The notes below the pieces were generated by a model, which was not told where the DNA came from, ran no database searches, and was given only the letters and a program-made list of their open reading frames with translations. DNA of 58,037 nt from Myxococcales bacterium. GTDB taxonomy: Bacteria; Myxococcota_A; Polyangia; Polyangiales; Ga0077539. The stretch's first letter is position 1. Each line of letters opens with the position of its first letter. Positions 19,000-27,290 of the stretch are shown here, in pieces. A program made the position numbers and the translations under genes. The stretch spans positions 1 to 58,037 of the forward strand of contig JAAFIF010000064.1 of assembly GCA_013298625.1 (NCBI GenBank). Direction: 5' to 3'.

Positions 19000-20042
19000 G
19001 CTCGCGCAGGACATGGGCCGCGCGTCGCGCGCTCGCGTTGGTCTCGGCCTTGGCAGGATCCAGCTGCGCCGATTGGCGCGCGGGAGACGAGCACTATTTC
19101 GTGCAGCACAAGGGCGCGGCGATGCCCGTGTGGGTCACGGGCAACTGGCAATCCAATCGCATCATCGTCCACGTTCACGGCGGGCCGGGAACGACCAACG
19201 GAATCTACTTTCAACGCTCGAGCTACCAGCGCCTCGCGGATCGCTACGGCATCGCGTACTACGAGCAACGCGCCAGCGGTGCATCACAAGGCAACCGCCG
19301 CGCGCTGCTCAACCGAGCGCAGTTCGTCGAGGACCTCGACACCGTGCTGCGCACCCTCGAACATCGCTATCCTCGTGCGCAGTTCGTCCTCATGGGGCAC
19401 AGCTGGGGTGGCTTCTTGACAGCGGCGTATCTGCTCGACGCCGCGCGGCAGTCCCGCGTGCGCGCGTGGATCGTTCAGGACGGCGCGATCAACGCGTCGT
19501 GCCGCGGCTGGCAGCTCGGCGTCGACGAGGTGCTCGCACGAAACATCGAAGGCGCAGCGGCGTTCTACCGCGACGTCTGGCGATGCGACTTGAATACCAA
19601 TGCAAACAATCAAATCCAGCTTCATCAGGGGCGCTACGTGCACCTCTGGCACAGCTTGTTCATCCGCGCCGCGGGCGGCTACGACGTCGTGCCCGACCGG
19701 ACGCTCAACGGCGGTGACATCGCCGAGAGCGTGTTTCGATCGCAGTTCGACCTGCTCGCGGTCAACGCGCACTCACCGCTGCCCCTCGAGGACTACTACG
19801 GCGTCGACCTGACTCCGCAGCTCGCGCAGGTGCGCATTCCATCGCTCGTCCTCTGGGGGACGCGAGATTTCATCACGCACCACGCTACAGCGCGGCCGAC
19901 GTACGAAGCGATCGGCGTCCCCGCGACGCAGAAGGAGCTCGTGCTGTTCGACCAATCCGGCCACAACCCGTGGGCCGAAGAGCCCGAGCGCTTCTTCGAC
20001 GCGGTCGACGGGTTTCTGCGTCGTCAACTATGGCCTGACTGA
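18996..20042 (+). CDS. Alpha/beta hydrolase lipoprotein, proline iminopeptidase-like (S33)
   Basis: The 348-aa protein has a lipoprotein signal with Cys24 (LAGSSC). It carries HGGPG (His61 onward), the oxyanion-hole hallmark of S33 proline iminopeptidases and relatives. The catalytic set is visible: nucleophile Ser136 in GHSWGG, Asp291 in WGTRDF, and His323 in SGHNPW. Hydrolysis of peptides with N-terminal proline or of related amides/esters at the cell envelope is likely, but the substrate is not determined. The start codon overlaps the stop of the barrel gene, and an AraC-type regulator follows 31 bases downstream. Confidence 0.88.
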   Translation: MSSRRTWAARRALALVSALAGSSCADWRAGDEHYFVQHKGAAMPVWVTGNWQSNRIIVHVHGGPGTTNGIYFQRSSYQRLADRYGIAYYEQRASGASQGNRRALLNRAQFVEDLDTVLRTLEHRYPRAQFVLMGHSWGGFLTAAYLLDAARQSRVRAWIVQDGAINASCRGWQLGVDEVLARNIEGAAAFYRDVWRCDLNTNANNQIQLHQGRYVHLWHSLFIRAAGGYDVVPDRTLNGGDIAESVFRSQFDLLAVNAHSPLPLEDYYGVDLTPQLAQVRIPSLVLWGTRDFITHHATARPTYEAIGVPATQKELVLFDQSGHNPWAEEPERFFDAVDGFLRRQLWPD

Positions 20043-20073
20043 GCGAGCGCTGCGGCGCGATACACTGTCCACG

Positions 20074-21084
20074 GTGACGGACGGCATCCAAGACGACTCC
20101 GGGCGCTGGCTCTATCGAGAGCTCGTTCGGCTCGGACTGCCCGCGGCGAAGTTGTTCGACGACGCAGGGCTCGACGCCGCGCACCGACGCGGCGAGGTGC
20201 GGCCGCCGTGGAGCGCGCGCGTTTCGATCAGCGCGGCGGCGGCGCGGTTGCTCGACGACCCGTGTCTCGGGTTCGACCTCGCGGGGACGATCGAGATCGC
20301 AGAGCAAGGAGTGTTCACCGCAGCGCTCGTTCACGCCCCGAGCATGCGAGAGATGCTCGAGACCGCGCTGGCGCACTTGCATCTATGGGAGCCGCACGCG
20401 CGACTCAACGTCGAGTCCAACGCCTCCTCGACGCGGCTCTACTACACGCACGACATCGACGATCCGCTCGGGGCGGCGGTGGAGACGCAGATTTCGCTCG
20501 TCGCGATGAGCTCGATCCTGGTCCATCGGGTCCCCGCGCTGCGCTCGTCATTGACGCTGGGGTTTGCGTGCGCGCCGCCGAAGCACGCCCGCTGCGCGTC
20601 CACGCTCGAGCGGCTCGAGGTCTCGTCTCGATTTCATCAGCTTCGCTGGTACGCGGAGATTCCGACGGCGTTCGTCGACGAGAAGCTGCCGGGAGCGCAC
20701 CCGGTGGTGAGCAAGCTCTTGCACGAGCGCATCGAGCAAGAGCACGCGCGGCAGCGACACCAGTCGTCGTTTCTCGAGCGTCTTCGAACGGTGCTGCGCG
20801 AAGGGTTCGACCGTCGATGGAGCGCAGGCGACGTCGCCGCGGCGTTGGATCTCTCGACCCGAACGCTTCAACATCGGCTCAAGGCCCACGGAACATCGCT
20901 CACGCAACAACAGACGCTCGTGCGCATCGAGCTGGCTCGGAGGCTGCTCGTGAGCGGCGCGCACACGATCGAAGAGGTCGCGAGCAGAGTCGGGTTCGAC
21001 TCGCTCGCGGCGTTCTCGCGGTTCTTTCGGCGCCACACAGGGCTGGCACCGTCGTCATTTCGCAGCGCGAATTCGCGCAAGTAG
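20074..21084 (+). CDS. AraC-family transcriptional regulator
   Basis: The 336-aa protein combines an N-terminal arabinose-binding-type domain of the OruR/ArgR-like class (about residues 10-200) with a C-terminal double helix-turn-helix (about 240-335). The DNA-binding part reads WSAGDVAAALDLSTRTLQHRLKAHG, then VASRVGFDSLAAFSRFFRRHTG. The start is a GTG at 20074. It directly follows the barrel and hydrolase genes on the same strand, and most simply regulates them in response to a small molecule. The ligand is unknown. Confidence 0.88.
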   Translation: MTDGIQDDSGRWLYRELVRLGLPAAKLFDDAGLDAAHRRGEVRPPWSARVSISAAAARLLDDPCLGFDLAGTIEIAEQGVFTAALVHAPSMREMLETALAHLHLWEPHARLNVESNASSTRLYYTHDIDDPLGAAVETQISLVAMSSILVHRVPALRSSLTLGFACAPPKHARCASTLERLEVSSRFHQLRWYAEIPTAFVDEKLPGAHPVVSKLLHERIEQEHARQRHQSSFLERLRTVLREGFDRRWSAGDVAAALDLSTRTLQHRLKAHGTSLTQQQTLVRIELARRLLVSGAHTIEEVASRVGFDSLAAFSRFFRRHTGLAPSSFRSANSRK

Positions 21085-21140
21085 CGTGCTCGTTCGAGCT
21101 CGCCTTCGATCTCGCGGCCTCCCTCTCGTCAACGCGACTG

Positions 21141-21448
21141 ATGGAGCGCGTCGATCGCCTTCGAGCCCGCGGTCTCTTTCGCGACGTGGCCGTCTCATCC
21201 CACGAGCGGACGTTCTGTCCGAAGCTCGGGGCGCACCCGCGCTTCGACATCTTGCGCATCCGCTCCGACGCCGCGCACTCGGGTGCCGAGCGAGACGTCA
21301 TTGCCGAGCCGCTCACCGCGCTCGACGACGGCCCGCTCAGCGACGAAGAGATGACTCGCGCTCGGCGCATCGGCGAGCACGTATGCGGCGAACGCGAAAC
21401 GCAGAAGGGGACGAGCGCAGTCGGGGGAGCGGCTCGTTGTCGACTCGA
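21141..21448 (+). pseudogene. Possible coding remnant between AraC gene and the 881-aa gene
   Basis: The 564 bases between 21085 and 21648 hold no complete gene. From an ATG at 21141 one frame reads like protein with GC-rich third positions (RGLFRDVAVSSHERTFCPKL, ERDVIAEPLTALDDGPLSDE) but has no stop of its own and runs into the duplicated upstream region. The opposite strand also shows a protein-like frame (21195 to about 21490). One of these may be a gene fragment. Neither could be assigned to a family. Confidence 0.25.
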
Positions 21449-21511
21449 GGAGGGGGTCCAACACAGCATCGCCTGTGAAAAAAGCGGTGAACGCACCGTG
21501 CGGGGCGGTGG

Positions 21512-21648
21512 GATGATCGCGGCGCGGCTCACGAAACGGCTGCCGAATCGAACGGCTCACCGGCCGCTTCGCTCGCTCCCGAGCGACGTGCAGCGTTCGA
21601 CGAGCGCTGCTACGGTGCCGCGCGATTGCAGCGGCGCGGGGACACGCA
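21512..21648 (+). repeat. Copy 2 of a duplicated upstream region (promoter region of the 881-aa gene)
   Basis: Nearly identical to 16471-16602. Conservation up to and around the start codon suggests it carries the promoter and translation start of the 881-aa gene, duplicated together with its gene. Confidence 0.85.
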
Positions 21649-24294
21649 ATGAGCAGCGAGACGTTCAACGTAACGGCAGAGCAGCGCGCGCTCGTCCAGC
21701 GGGCGGTCGCCGCCAACCGCGCCTGGCGCGACGGATGCCAGCGGTCCATGGCCGAGAGCGAAGCGCGAAAGCGCTGGTTCATTCGAAGCCAAACCCGCGA
21801 CGAGGCGATCGCCCGAGGCGCTGAGTGCTACCTGGCGGCGATGCAAGTCGCTGACGAGGAGCCGCCGCCGCTCGTCGACGTCCACATCCGCGCGCTCCGC
21901 GCCATGGTGCGCGCAGGCGAACTCTCTCCCGACGACGCCCAGCAGATCGTGCAGCTCGACGGCGGTCCCTTCGATCGCCTGTCCTGGCGAGAGGCCCTCG
22001 ACGAAGAGCCCCGACGACGCGCGTTCGAAACGGAGATGCACGGCCGCGCTGCGCTCGACTGCGGCCGGATCGATGCAGACATCGACGACGAGACGTTGAG
22101 CAACGAGCTGCTCTACGCGTGGTTGCCCTCTCGCTCGGACCTCGCGCAGCGAACGATCCTCGGGCAGATCCCGCGGCCTCGCCTCGGCTCTCTGCTTCGC
22201 GACGGCCTTCGACTTGCAGCGAACGACGACGACGCGCTGGCCTCGTGGATGATCATCGAAGCCGACGGCGCGTCCGTCGGAGCCCTCGCGATCGCGCTGA
22301 TCGAGAGAAACGACGCCTCCGTCGCCGAGCTGTGCGAGCGCCTGCGCGAGCGCCGTCTCGTGGTCGCAGACGGTTTCGAGGATCGCTGGTTCACTGCGTT
22401 CGACGAGCGCCAGGCGATCTGCAGGCAGCTCTGCCTGTTCGGACAGCACGCGATCGCGCTCTCGTACTTCGACGCGATCGCGCGCGAGCCCGTCATCGTG
22501 CGATCCGAGTCCGGCCGGCGTCGAAGCGGCCTCTCGAAGCAGCTCGTCGAGACGCTGCGAGCGAGCGTGGCTCCCGAGCGGCTCGAAGCGCACGTCGCGC
22601 TCGCGCTCGATCGCTGCGCATCCCGCGAAGCGCTGGCAGACGAGCTCCTCGCGTTCGCGTCGCTCGCCGCGCCGAGCCCACGACGGTCGAGCCTCGTCGA
22701 GCGCGCGCGGGTCGCCTTCGACCTCGCGTCCTGCTCGCTCGATGCGTCGCTCGTCGCAACGGAGGATCGCGCCGCGTGGGCGCCGGTGATCTCGCGCCGC
22801 ATCGACGCGTGGGTCGAGTCGTTCGACGACCGTGCGTTCGGCACCGAAGCAGCGGACAAGCGCGCGCTGTGCGCAGAGCTCAGCGAGGTCTTGCTGTGGG
22901 TCGACGTCGAAGATCCAGCGATGGTGCGCTCGGTGTGGCCTGCGCTCGAGCGCCTCTGCGCGGCGGTCCAAACGCATACGTCCAGCCAGATCGCGGCCGA
23001 GCTCGATCGCTGGACGCGCCGCGCCGCGCTCTTCGGCAGCGCCGAGGCGCGGGTTCGATCTCGCCGGGCCCGGCCAGCGTCACGGGTTCGCCGCGGGATG
23101 GACGCGATGCTGTCGCGCACGCAGTCGAGCGCCGAAGCGCAGGCTCGGTGGATCGACCGCGTGATCCGTGAAGCGCCCGAGGCGGTGAGGGTGCTCGAGC
23201 TCGCAGCGCCTACTGTCGAACAGCAGCGCGCGCTGGACTTCGCGCGCATCGAATCGGGGCGCGAATCGCTCTGGCGGCTCGTGAGGCACGACGGCGTTCG
23301 CTCTCTCGAAGGCCGCGCGGTGGCGCTCGATCGCTGGTACCGCGCGGGGTGTCCCATCGACGACGACGGAGACTTCCCGCACGGCGCGCTGGTCGAGCTT
23401 CGTGAGCAGGCCCGGCGCGAGCGGTCGTGCGCGCGCAGAACACGGTGGCAGTGCACGGGCGACGAGCTGCGGTCCTGGCTCGAGTCGACGGACGTGGCGC
23501 GGGACGAGTCGTGGCGCGCCGAGCCAGGACTGCCGTGGTTGATCGACATGCTCGCCGGCGACGACCGAGGCCGCGCGCAGCTGCGTCGGTTGCTCGACGC
23601 GCTGCTCGACGTGATCCGCGCCGGCGGGTGGCAGCCGTCGATCTGGCGAGTCGTGCAGGACGCAGAGCGACTGCTCCCATTTGCATCGGAGGCGCAGTGG
23701 CGCGTGACGCTCGATGACGACGTCGTGCTCGAGATCCTGGTCAGCTACGGACAACCCGAGCTGCTGCGCGAGCTGGGGCGCTTCGCGCTTCGCTGCGGTC
23801 TGCCGCTGGCCCGCACGGTCGCGAGCCGCAGGCAGACCGAGACGCTCTCGATCACGACGGCGCGGGGCGTGGCAGCCTTCGTTGAGTCGTGCGCGGCGTC
23901 GGTCGACGAAGCGCTGGCGTTGATCGCGCAGTTCGCTCCAGACGTGCGCGCGCTGAGCGACAATTGGCGCGGAGAAATCGAAGGACACCTGCGCTCCGAT
24001 CAGCGCGCGGCGCTTCGAAAATTTCGAAAGTGCGACGCAGAGCTGCGCGCGACGCTGCGCCCGTTGCTCGAAGGCAGCGATGACATCGTCGCGCTTTGGG
24101 CGATCGAAGACGACGCGTTCGTGATCGGTCATCTCGAGCTGTTCGCACGCCGAGCCGACCACGCGCCGATCGAATACGCCTCGGTCCTGCACCGTTTGGG
24201 CGGAGCCGCCGTCATCGACGCGATCGGCGACGCGGTGGTCGAGCTGCTCATCGACGAGCGGCGCGCCGCGCGCGATGTAGTATCCGCGGGATGA
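21649..24294 (+). CDS. Large orphan helical protein, 881 aa
   Basis: No family was recognised. The protein is soluble, without signal peptide, predominantly helical and rich in Arg, Ala, Leu, Glu and Asp, with many Trp-containing segments (WRDGCQRSM, WFIRSQTRDE, WAPVISRRIDAWVESFDD), suggesting a helical-repeat solenoid. Near residue 97 lies AQQIVQLDGG, the segment preserved in the decayed copy at 16606. The stop codon overlaps the start of the rhodanese gene (ATGA at 24291), indicating translational coupling and perhaps a shared function. Similar size and style are seen in the 743-aa and 1774-aa proteins further on. Confidence 0.75.
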   Translation: MSSETFNVTAEQRALVQRAVAANRAWRDGCQRSMAESEARKRWFIRSQTRDEAIARGAECYLAAMQVADEEPPPLVDVHIRALRAMVRAGELSPDDAQQIVQLDGGPFDRLSWREALDEEPRRRAFETEMHGRAALDCGRIDADIDDETLSNELLYAWLPSRSDLAQRTILGQIPRPRLGSLLRDGLRLAANDDDALASWMIIEADGASVGALAIALIERNDASVAELCERLRERRLVVADGFEDRWFTAFDERQAICRQLCLFGQHAIALSYFDAIAREPVIVRSESGRRRSGLSKQLVETLRASVAPERLEAHVALALDRCASREALADELLAFASLAAPSPRRSSLVERARVAFDLASCSLDASLVATEDRAAWAPVISRRIDAWVESFDDRAFGTEAADKRALCAELSEVLLWVDVEDPAMVRSVWPALERLCAAVQTHTSSQIAAELDRWTRRAALFGSAEARVRSRRARPASRVRRGMDAMLSRTQSSAEAQARWIDRVIREAPEAVRVLELAAPTVEQQRALDFARIESGRESLWRLVRHDGVRSLEGRAVALDRWYRAGCPIDDDGDFPHGALVELREQARRERSCARRTRWQCTGDELRSWLESTDVARDESWRAEPGLPWLIDMLAGDDRGRAQLRRLLDALLDVIRAGGWQPSIWRVVQDAERLLPFASEAQWRVTLDDDVVLEILVSYGQPELLRELGRFALRCGLPLARTVASRRQTETLSITTARGVAAFVESCAASVDEALALIAQFAPDVRALSDNWRGEIEGHLRSDQRAALRKFRKCDAELRATLRPLLEGSDDIVALWAIEDDAFVIGHLELFARRADHAPIEYASVLHRLGGAAVIDAIGDAVVELLIDERRAARDVVSAG

Positions 24295-24617
24295 TCAGCG
24301 AAATCACAGCGCGTGCGCTGAGCGAGCGCCTCGCGCGCAACGAGCCCACGGTCCTGCTCGACGTGAGGCAACCCTGGGAGTTCGAGCTCGGCGCCCTCCC
24401 CGGCGCCCTCCTCGTCCCGCTCGATCAGCTCCCGGCGCGCGCACACGAAATCAACGTCCCCGAGGGGGCGCTGCTCGTGACCGTGTGCCACCACGGCGTG
24501 CGCAGCCTGCACGCGGGGGTGTTTCTCGCGCGCAACGGTCACCCCAAGGTCGTCTCGCTCGCGGGCGGAACCGACGCCTGGTCCCGCGAGATCGACCCCA
24601 CCCTCGCCCGCTATTGA
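24291..24617 (+). CDS. Single-domain rhodanese sulfurtransferase
   Basis: The 108-aa protein is one complete rhodanese domain. It has the N-terminal LLDVRQPWEFELGALPGALL strand-helix unit, the active-site loop CHHGVRS with catalytic Cys66, and the closing LAGGTDAWS motif. Such small cytoplasmic rhodaneses transfer sulfane sulfur to thiols or carrier proteins. The ATG overlaps the TGA of the 881-aa gene, so it depends on that gene's translation and transcription. Confidence 0.93.
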   Translation: MISEITARALSERLARNEPTVLLDVRQPWEFELGALPGALLVPLDQLPARAHEINVPEGALLVTVCHHGVRSLHAGVFLARNGHPKVVSLAGGTDAWSREIDPTLARY

Positions 24618-24696
24618 CCCCGCTGCTCGCATCGACGCGAACCCGGTTCGCGAGATTGCGATCGAGACGCCATCGCCGACGTTGCACAATCGCCCC

Positions 24697-25881
24697 ATGA
24701 TCCCTGCGCGGTTCACTCTTGCGTTGGTTGGTTGCTCCCTGCTCGCGTGCTCGACGCCCGACCCCGCGCCCGACGGCAGCGCCCCGGACGCCGCTGCGCC
24801 GGCCGACGTCGTCGCGCCCCGCACGGATGCCGCGACGAGCGACGCCGATGCGCCGCGCGACGCTGGCTCAGACGTCCCGTCGGACAGCGGGACGCCCGCG
24901 GACTCGGGGCATGCACCCGGCGCGCTGCTGCGCGATCGCTACCCGGCAGACCGCGGGATCGCCGAGGCGCCCAGCGTGCTGTTCTTCGATGACTTCGAGT
25001 CGGGCTGGGGCCGTTGGGACGCGCCTCGCGCGGACACGCGATACCTGCACCTCGAGCAGGGCGCGACAGCGCACGCGGGCGCCCGCTATCTGCGCTCGAC
25101 CGTCACGCGCGCGGACCTGCAAGAGTCGCAGTACATCTCGGCGTCGCCGCGGTTCGCGTTTCGGCGGCGAGTGCCGCAGATGTTCTGGCGATTCTACGCG
25201 CGATTTCCCACGGTCGCGCCGAACCCGCACCACTGGGTCCGGGTCGCCGCAGGGACCGCGGCGTTCGCGAGCAGCGGCCTCGCGAACACCGTTCCGCGCG
25301 GTGATCAGGGCTTCTGGTTCGACTTCGACGCCACCAACGACGACGTCTTCAACTTCTACGCGTACTGGCATCGCATGCGCTCGGGGCGCTGCAACGACGG
25401 CAGCGCGACGCCCGGCTGCGCTGGGGACCAGGGCACGACGTACTACTACGGCAACGTGTTTCAGCCGCGGACGCAGACGGCGTTTCCGCGAAACGAGTGG
25501 TTCTGCATCGAGCTCGGCGCGGAGGCCAACACCGTGGGAGCCAACGACGGCTCGCTGACGTTCTGGATCAACGACCGCGAGGTTGGGCGCTACGCCCCTG
25601 GACGCCCCGTGGGAACCTGGCTGCGCGCCACGTTTCACGAAGGCGGCTGCTCGTTCAGCGCATGCACGCCACCAGCGCCGTTGGAGGGCTTCAACTTCAG
25701 GACCAGCGCGGACGTGCTCTTCAAAGAGATCTTTCTCGACGCGTACTACGAGCGAGACTCGAGCGCGGCCAAGCGCATGGAGCTTCAAGCGCGCGGGCTC
25801 ACCGTCAGCGACGAGCAGACGATCCTCTACGACGACGTCGTCGTGGCGACCGAGCGCATCGGCTGCCGTCGCGCGATGTAG
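24697..25881 (+). CDS. Surface lipoprotein with concanavalin-like (lectin/lyase) domain
   Basis: A 394-aa protein with a lipoprotein signal (SLLAC, Cys18), an Asp/Ala/Pro/Ser-rich spacer to about residue 75, and a beta-rich domain opening FFDDFESGWGRWD. It contains WRFYARFPT, a long FWFDFD...FYAYWHRM stretch and C-terminal strand pairs including ILYDDVVVATERIG. This is the pattern of concanavalin A-like jelly rolls found in polysaccharide lyases and laminin-G-like binders. Carbohydrate binding or cleavage is an inference. The ATG at 24697 is preferred to TTG 24682 because the signal starts there. Convergent with the next gene. Confidence 0.75.
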   Translation: MIPARFTLALVGCSLLACSTPDPAPDGSAPDAAAPADVVAPRTDAATSDADAPRDAGSDVPSDSGTPADSGHAPGALLRDRYPADRGIAEAPSVLFFDDFESGWGRWDAPRADTRYLHLEQGATAHAGARYLRSTVTRADLQESQYISASPRFAFRRRVPQMFWRFYARFPTVAPNPHHWVRVAAGTAAFASSGLANTVPRGDQGFWFDFDATNDDVFNFYAYWHRMRSGRCNDGSATPGCAGDQGTTYYYGNVFQPRTQTAFPRNEWFCIELGAEANTVGANDGSLTFWINDREVGRYAPGRPVGTWLRATFHEGGCSFSACTPPAPLEGFNFRTSADVLFKEIFLDAYYERDSSAAKRMELQARGLTVSDEQTILYDDVVVATERIGCRRAM

Positions 25882-25911
25882 ACCGAACGCCCCGCGGACT
25901 CGACGCGCAGC

Positions 25912-27087
25912 TCAGCGACAGGCCATGCCGCGCACGACGATCTGAAACGGCGTCTCTTCGCCGATCACGTACAGCGACTCGCCCTCGATCACGCCTCGGC
26001 GCGCGTTGGCGATGCGCTGAAGCAACGCACCGCTGCTCGGGTCGCGAAGCTCGACCTGGTCGTCGACGGTCAGCATCAGCATGGCATCGCTCACGCTGAG
26101 CAGCTGCGCGCGGTGGCCGCGGCTGATGTCTGCGAGCACGCGGTGGACGATGCTGTCGCTGCCGTCGTTGTTGATGCGATGCAGCTCCGCGCGCTGCGTA
26201 GTGCCTTCGATCGACTCGTCCATGAACCACAAGCCCGAGTTCGCCGCGATGATCGCGACGTCCGACGGGACGTTCGCAAACGACAGCGGTCCGCCGATCG
26301 GGCGCTGCATGCTGTCGAGCGCTTGAAACTGCCTGCCGTTGATCGCGATGAACGAGCGCTCGCCGTTGGGGGCGCGATACAACGACGGGTTGCCTTCGGG
26401 CAGCGCGGGCAACGCGAGGCCTCCGAGGCGCGTCGGCTGCGCGGCGGGCGCGACGGTCATCGGCGCGAAGCGCACCAGCTCGCGGGGATTCGCGACGGCG
26501 GCGCCATCGAGCCACCACGTCTCGCTCGGCAGCGCGACGAACGCGTGCGCGCCCGCGAACGCGACGCCCATTTGCTGCGCCACCCCTGTGCGCACGTCGT
26601 ACACGCCCGCGCCCAGCCAGACGAGCGGCGCGCCGGCGTTGCTCTGCGTATAGCGCGGACGAATCGAGCTCGATCGCGGGAGCGTCGCGGCCGCGCGCTG
26701 GATCGTCACCGCGCCGCCCCAGCCGCGCGCCTCGAACAGACGCGGGTCGAACGATCCGCTGCCGGTGTTGCTCGAGCTCTCGATGCTGAACCACAGCGAT
26801 CCGCCGCCGAAGTGCGCAGCGCCGAGGTACGAGCTGCCGGTCACCATCGGCATGTCGTCGCGAACCGTCCCTCGCTCGACTTCGCGAAACGGGCCGCTGC
26901 AAAAGGAAGGCATGCCGGCTTCGATCTCCGCGTCGCCCGATGGCGCGCCGTCGCCGCGCGCGGCCGCATCGTCCGCGTCGACGGCGGTCGCAGCATCGAC
27001 GGCGGCGTCGGCGCCGTTGCTCGGTGTGCAAGCGCCAGCGACCGACGCGGCGAGGAGCGCGATCGTGGCGATCTGGTCGACATTCAT
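25912..27087 (-). CDS. Hypothetical surface lipoprotein, propeller-like
   Basis: A 391-aa protein starting MNVDQIATIALL with an AGAC lipobox (Cys20), an Asp/Ala-rich spacer (to about residue 55), and then repeated short beta-strand units (SLWFSIESSSN, PLVWLGAGVYDVRTG, GLWFMDESI, VDDQVELRDPSSGALLQRI) suggesting a propeller. The mature part contains few Cys. A Met ten codons upstream (27117) is possible but would lengthen the signal n-region with unrelated sequence. It is divergent from the tail-collar lipoprotein gene, with a 203-base shared promoter region. Confidence 0.7.
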   Translation of the reverse strand: MNVDQIATIALLAASVAGACTPSNGADAAVDAATAVDADDAAARGDGAPSGDAEIEAGMPSFCSGPFREVERGTVRDDMPMVTGSSYLGAAHFGGGSLWFSIESSSNTGSGSFDPRLFEARGWGGAVTIQRAAATLPRSSSIRPRYTQSNAGAPLVWLGAGVYDVRTGVAQQMGVAFAGAHAFVALPSETWWLDGAAVANPRELVRFAPMTVAPAAQPTRLGGLALPALPEGNPSLYRAPNGERSFIAINGRQFQALDSMQRPIGGPLSFANVPSDVAIIAANSGLWFMDESIEGTTQRAELHRINNDGSDSIVHRVLADISRGHRAQLLSVSDAMLMLTVDDQVELRDPSSGALLQRIANARRGVIEGESLYVIGEETPFQIVVRGMACR

Positions 27088-27290
27088 GCTGCGTACCCCA
27101 TTGGATGATTCTGCCATCCCTCTGCGAGCGATCAACAGCCCGAGCCTCGCGCAGATCGCGAATCGGGCGCAGTCGCAGGCGGCGACGTGCGTCCGCTGCG
27201 AAGCGACCATTTCTCGCCGTCACACGGCGCACTTCGACGCCTCGTGCGCGTTGCTCGATCCCGCGCAGCCAGCCATGCTCGCGAGCAACC

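Noticed and set aside
21195..21493. Protein-like minus-strand frame in the 564-base gap
   Set aside because: It competes with a plus-strand frame over the same bases. There is no start codon with a ribosome binding site and no known family, so only a low-confidence remnant is listed.
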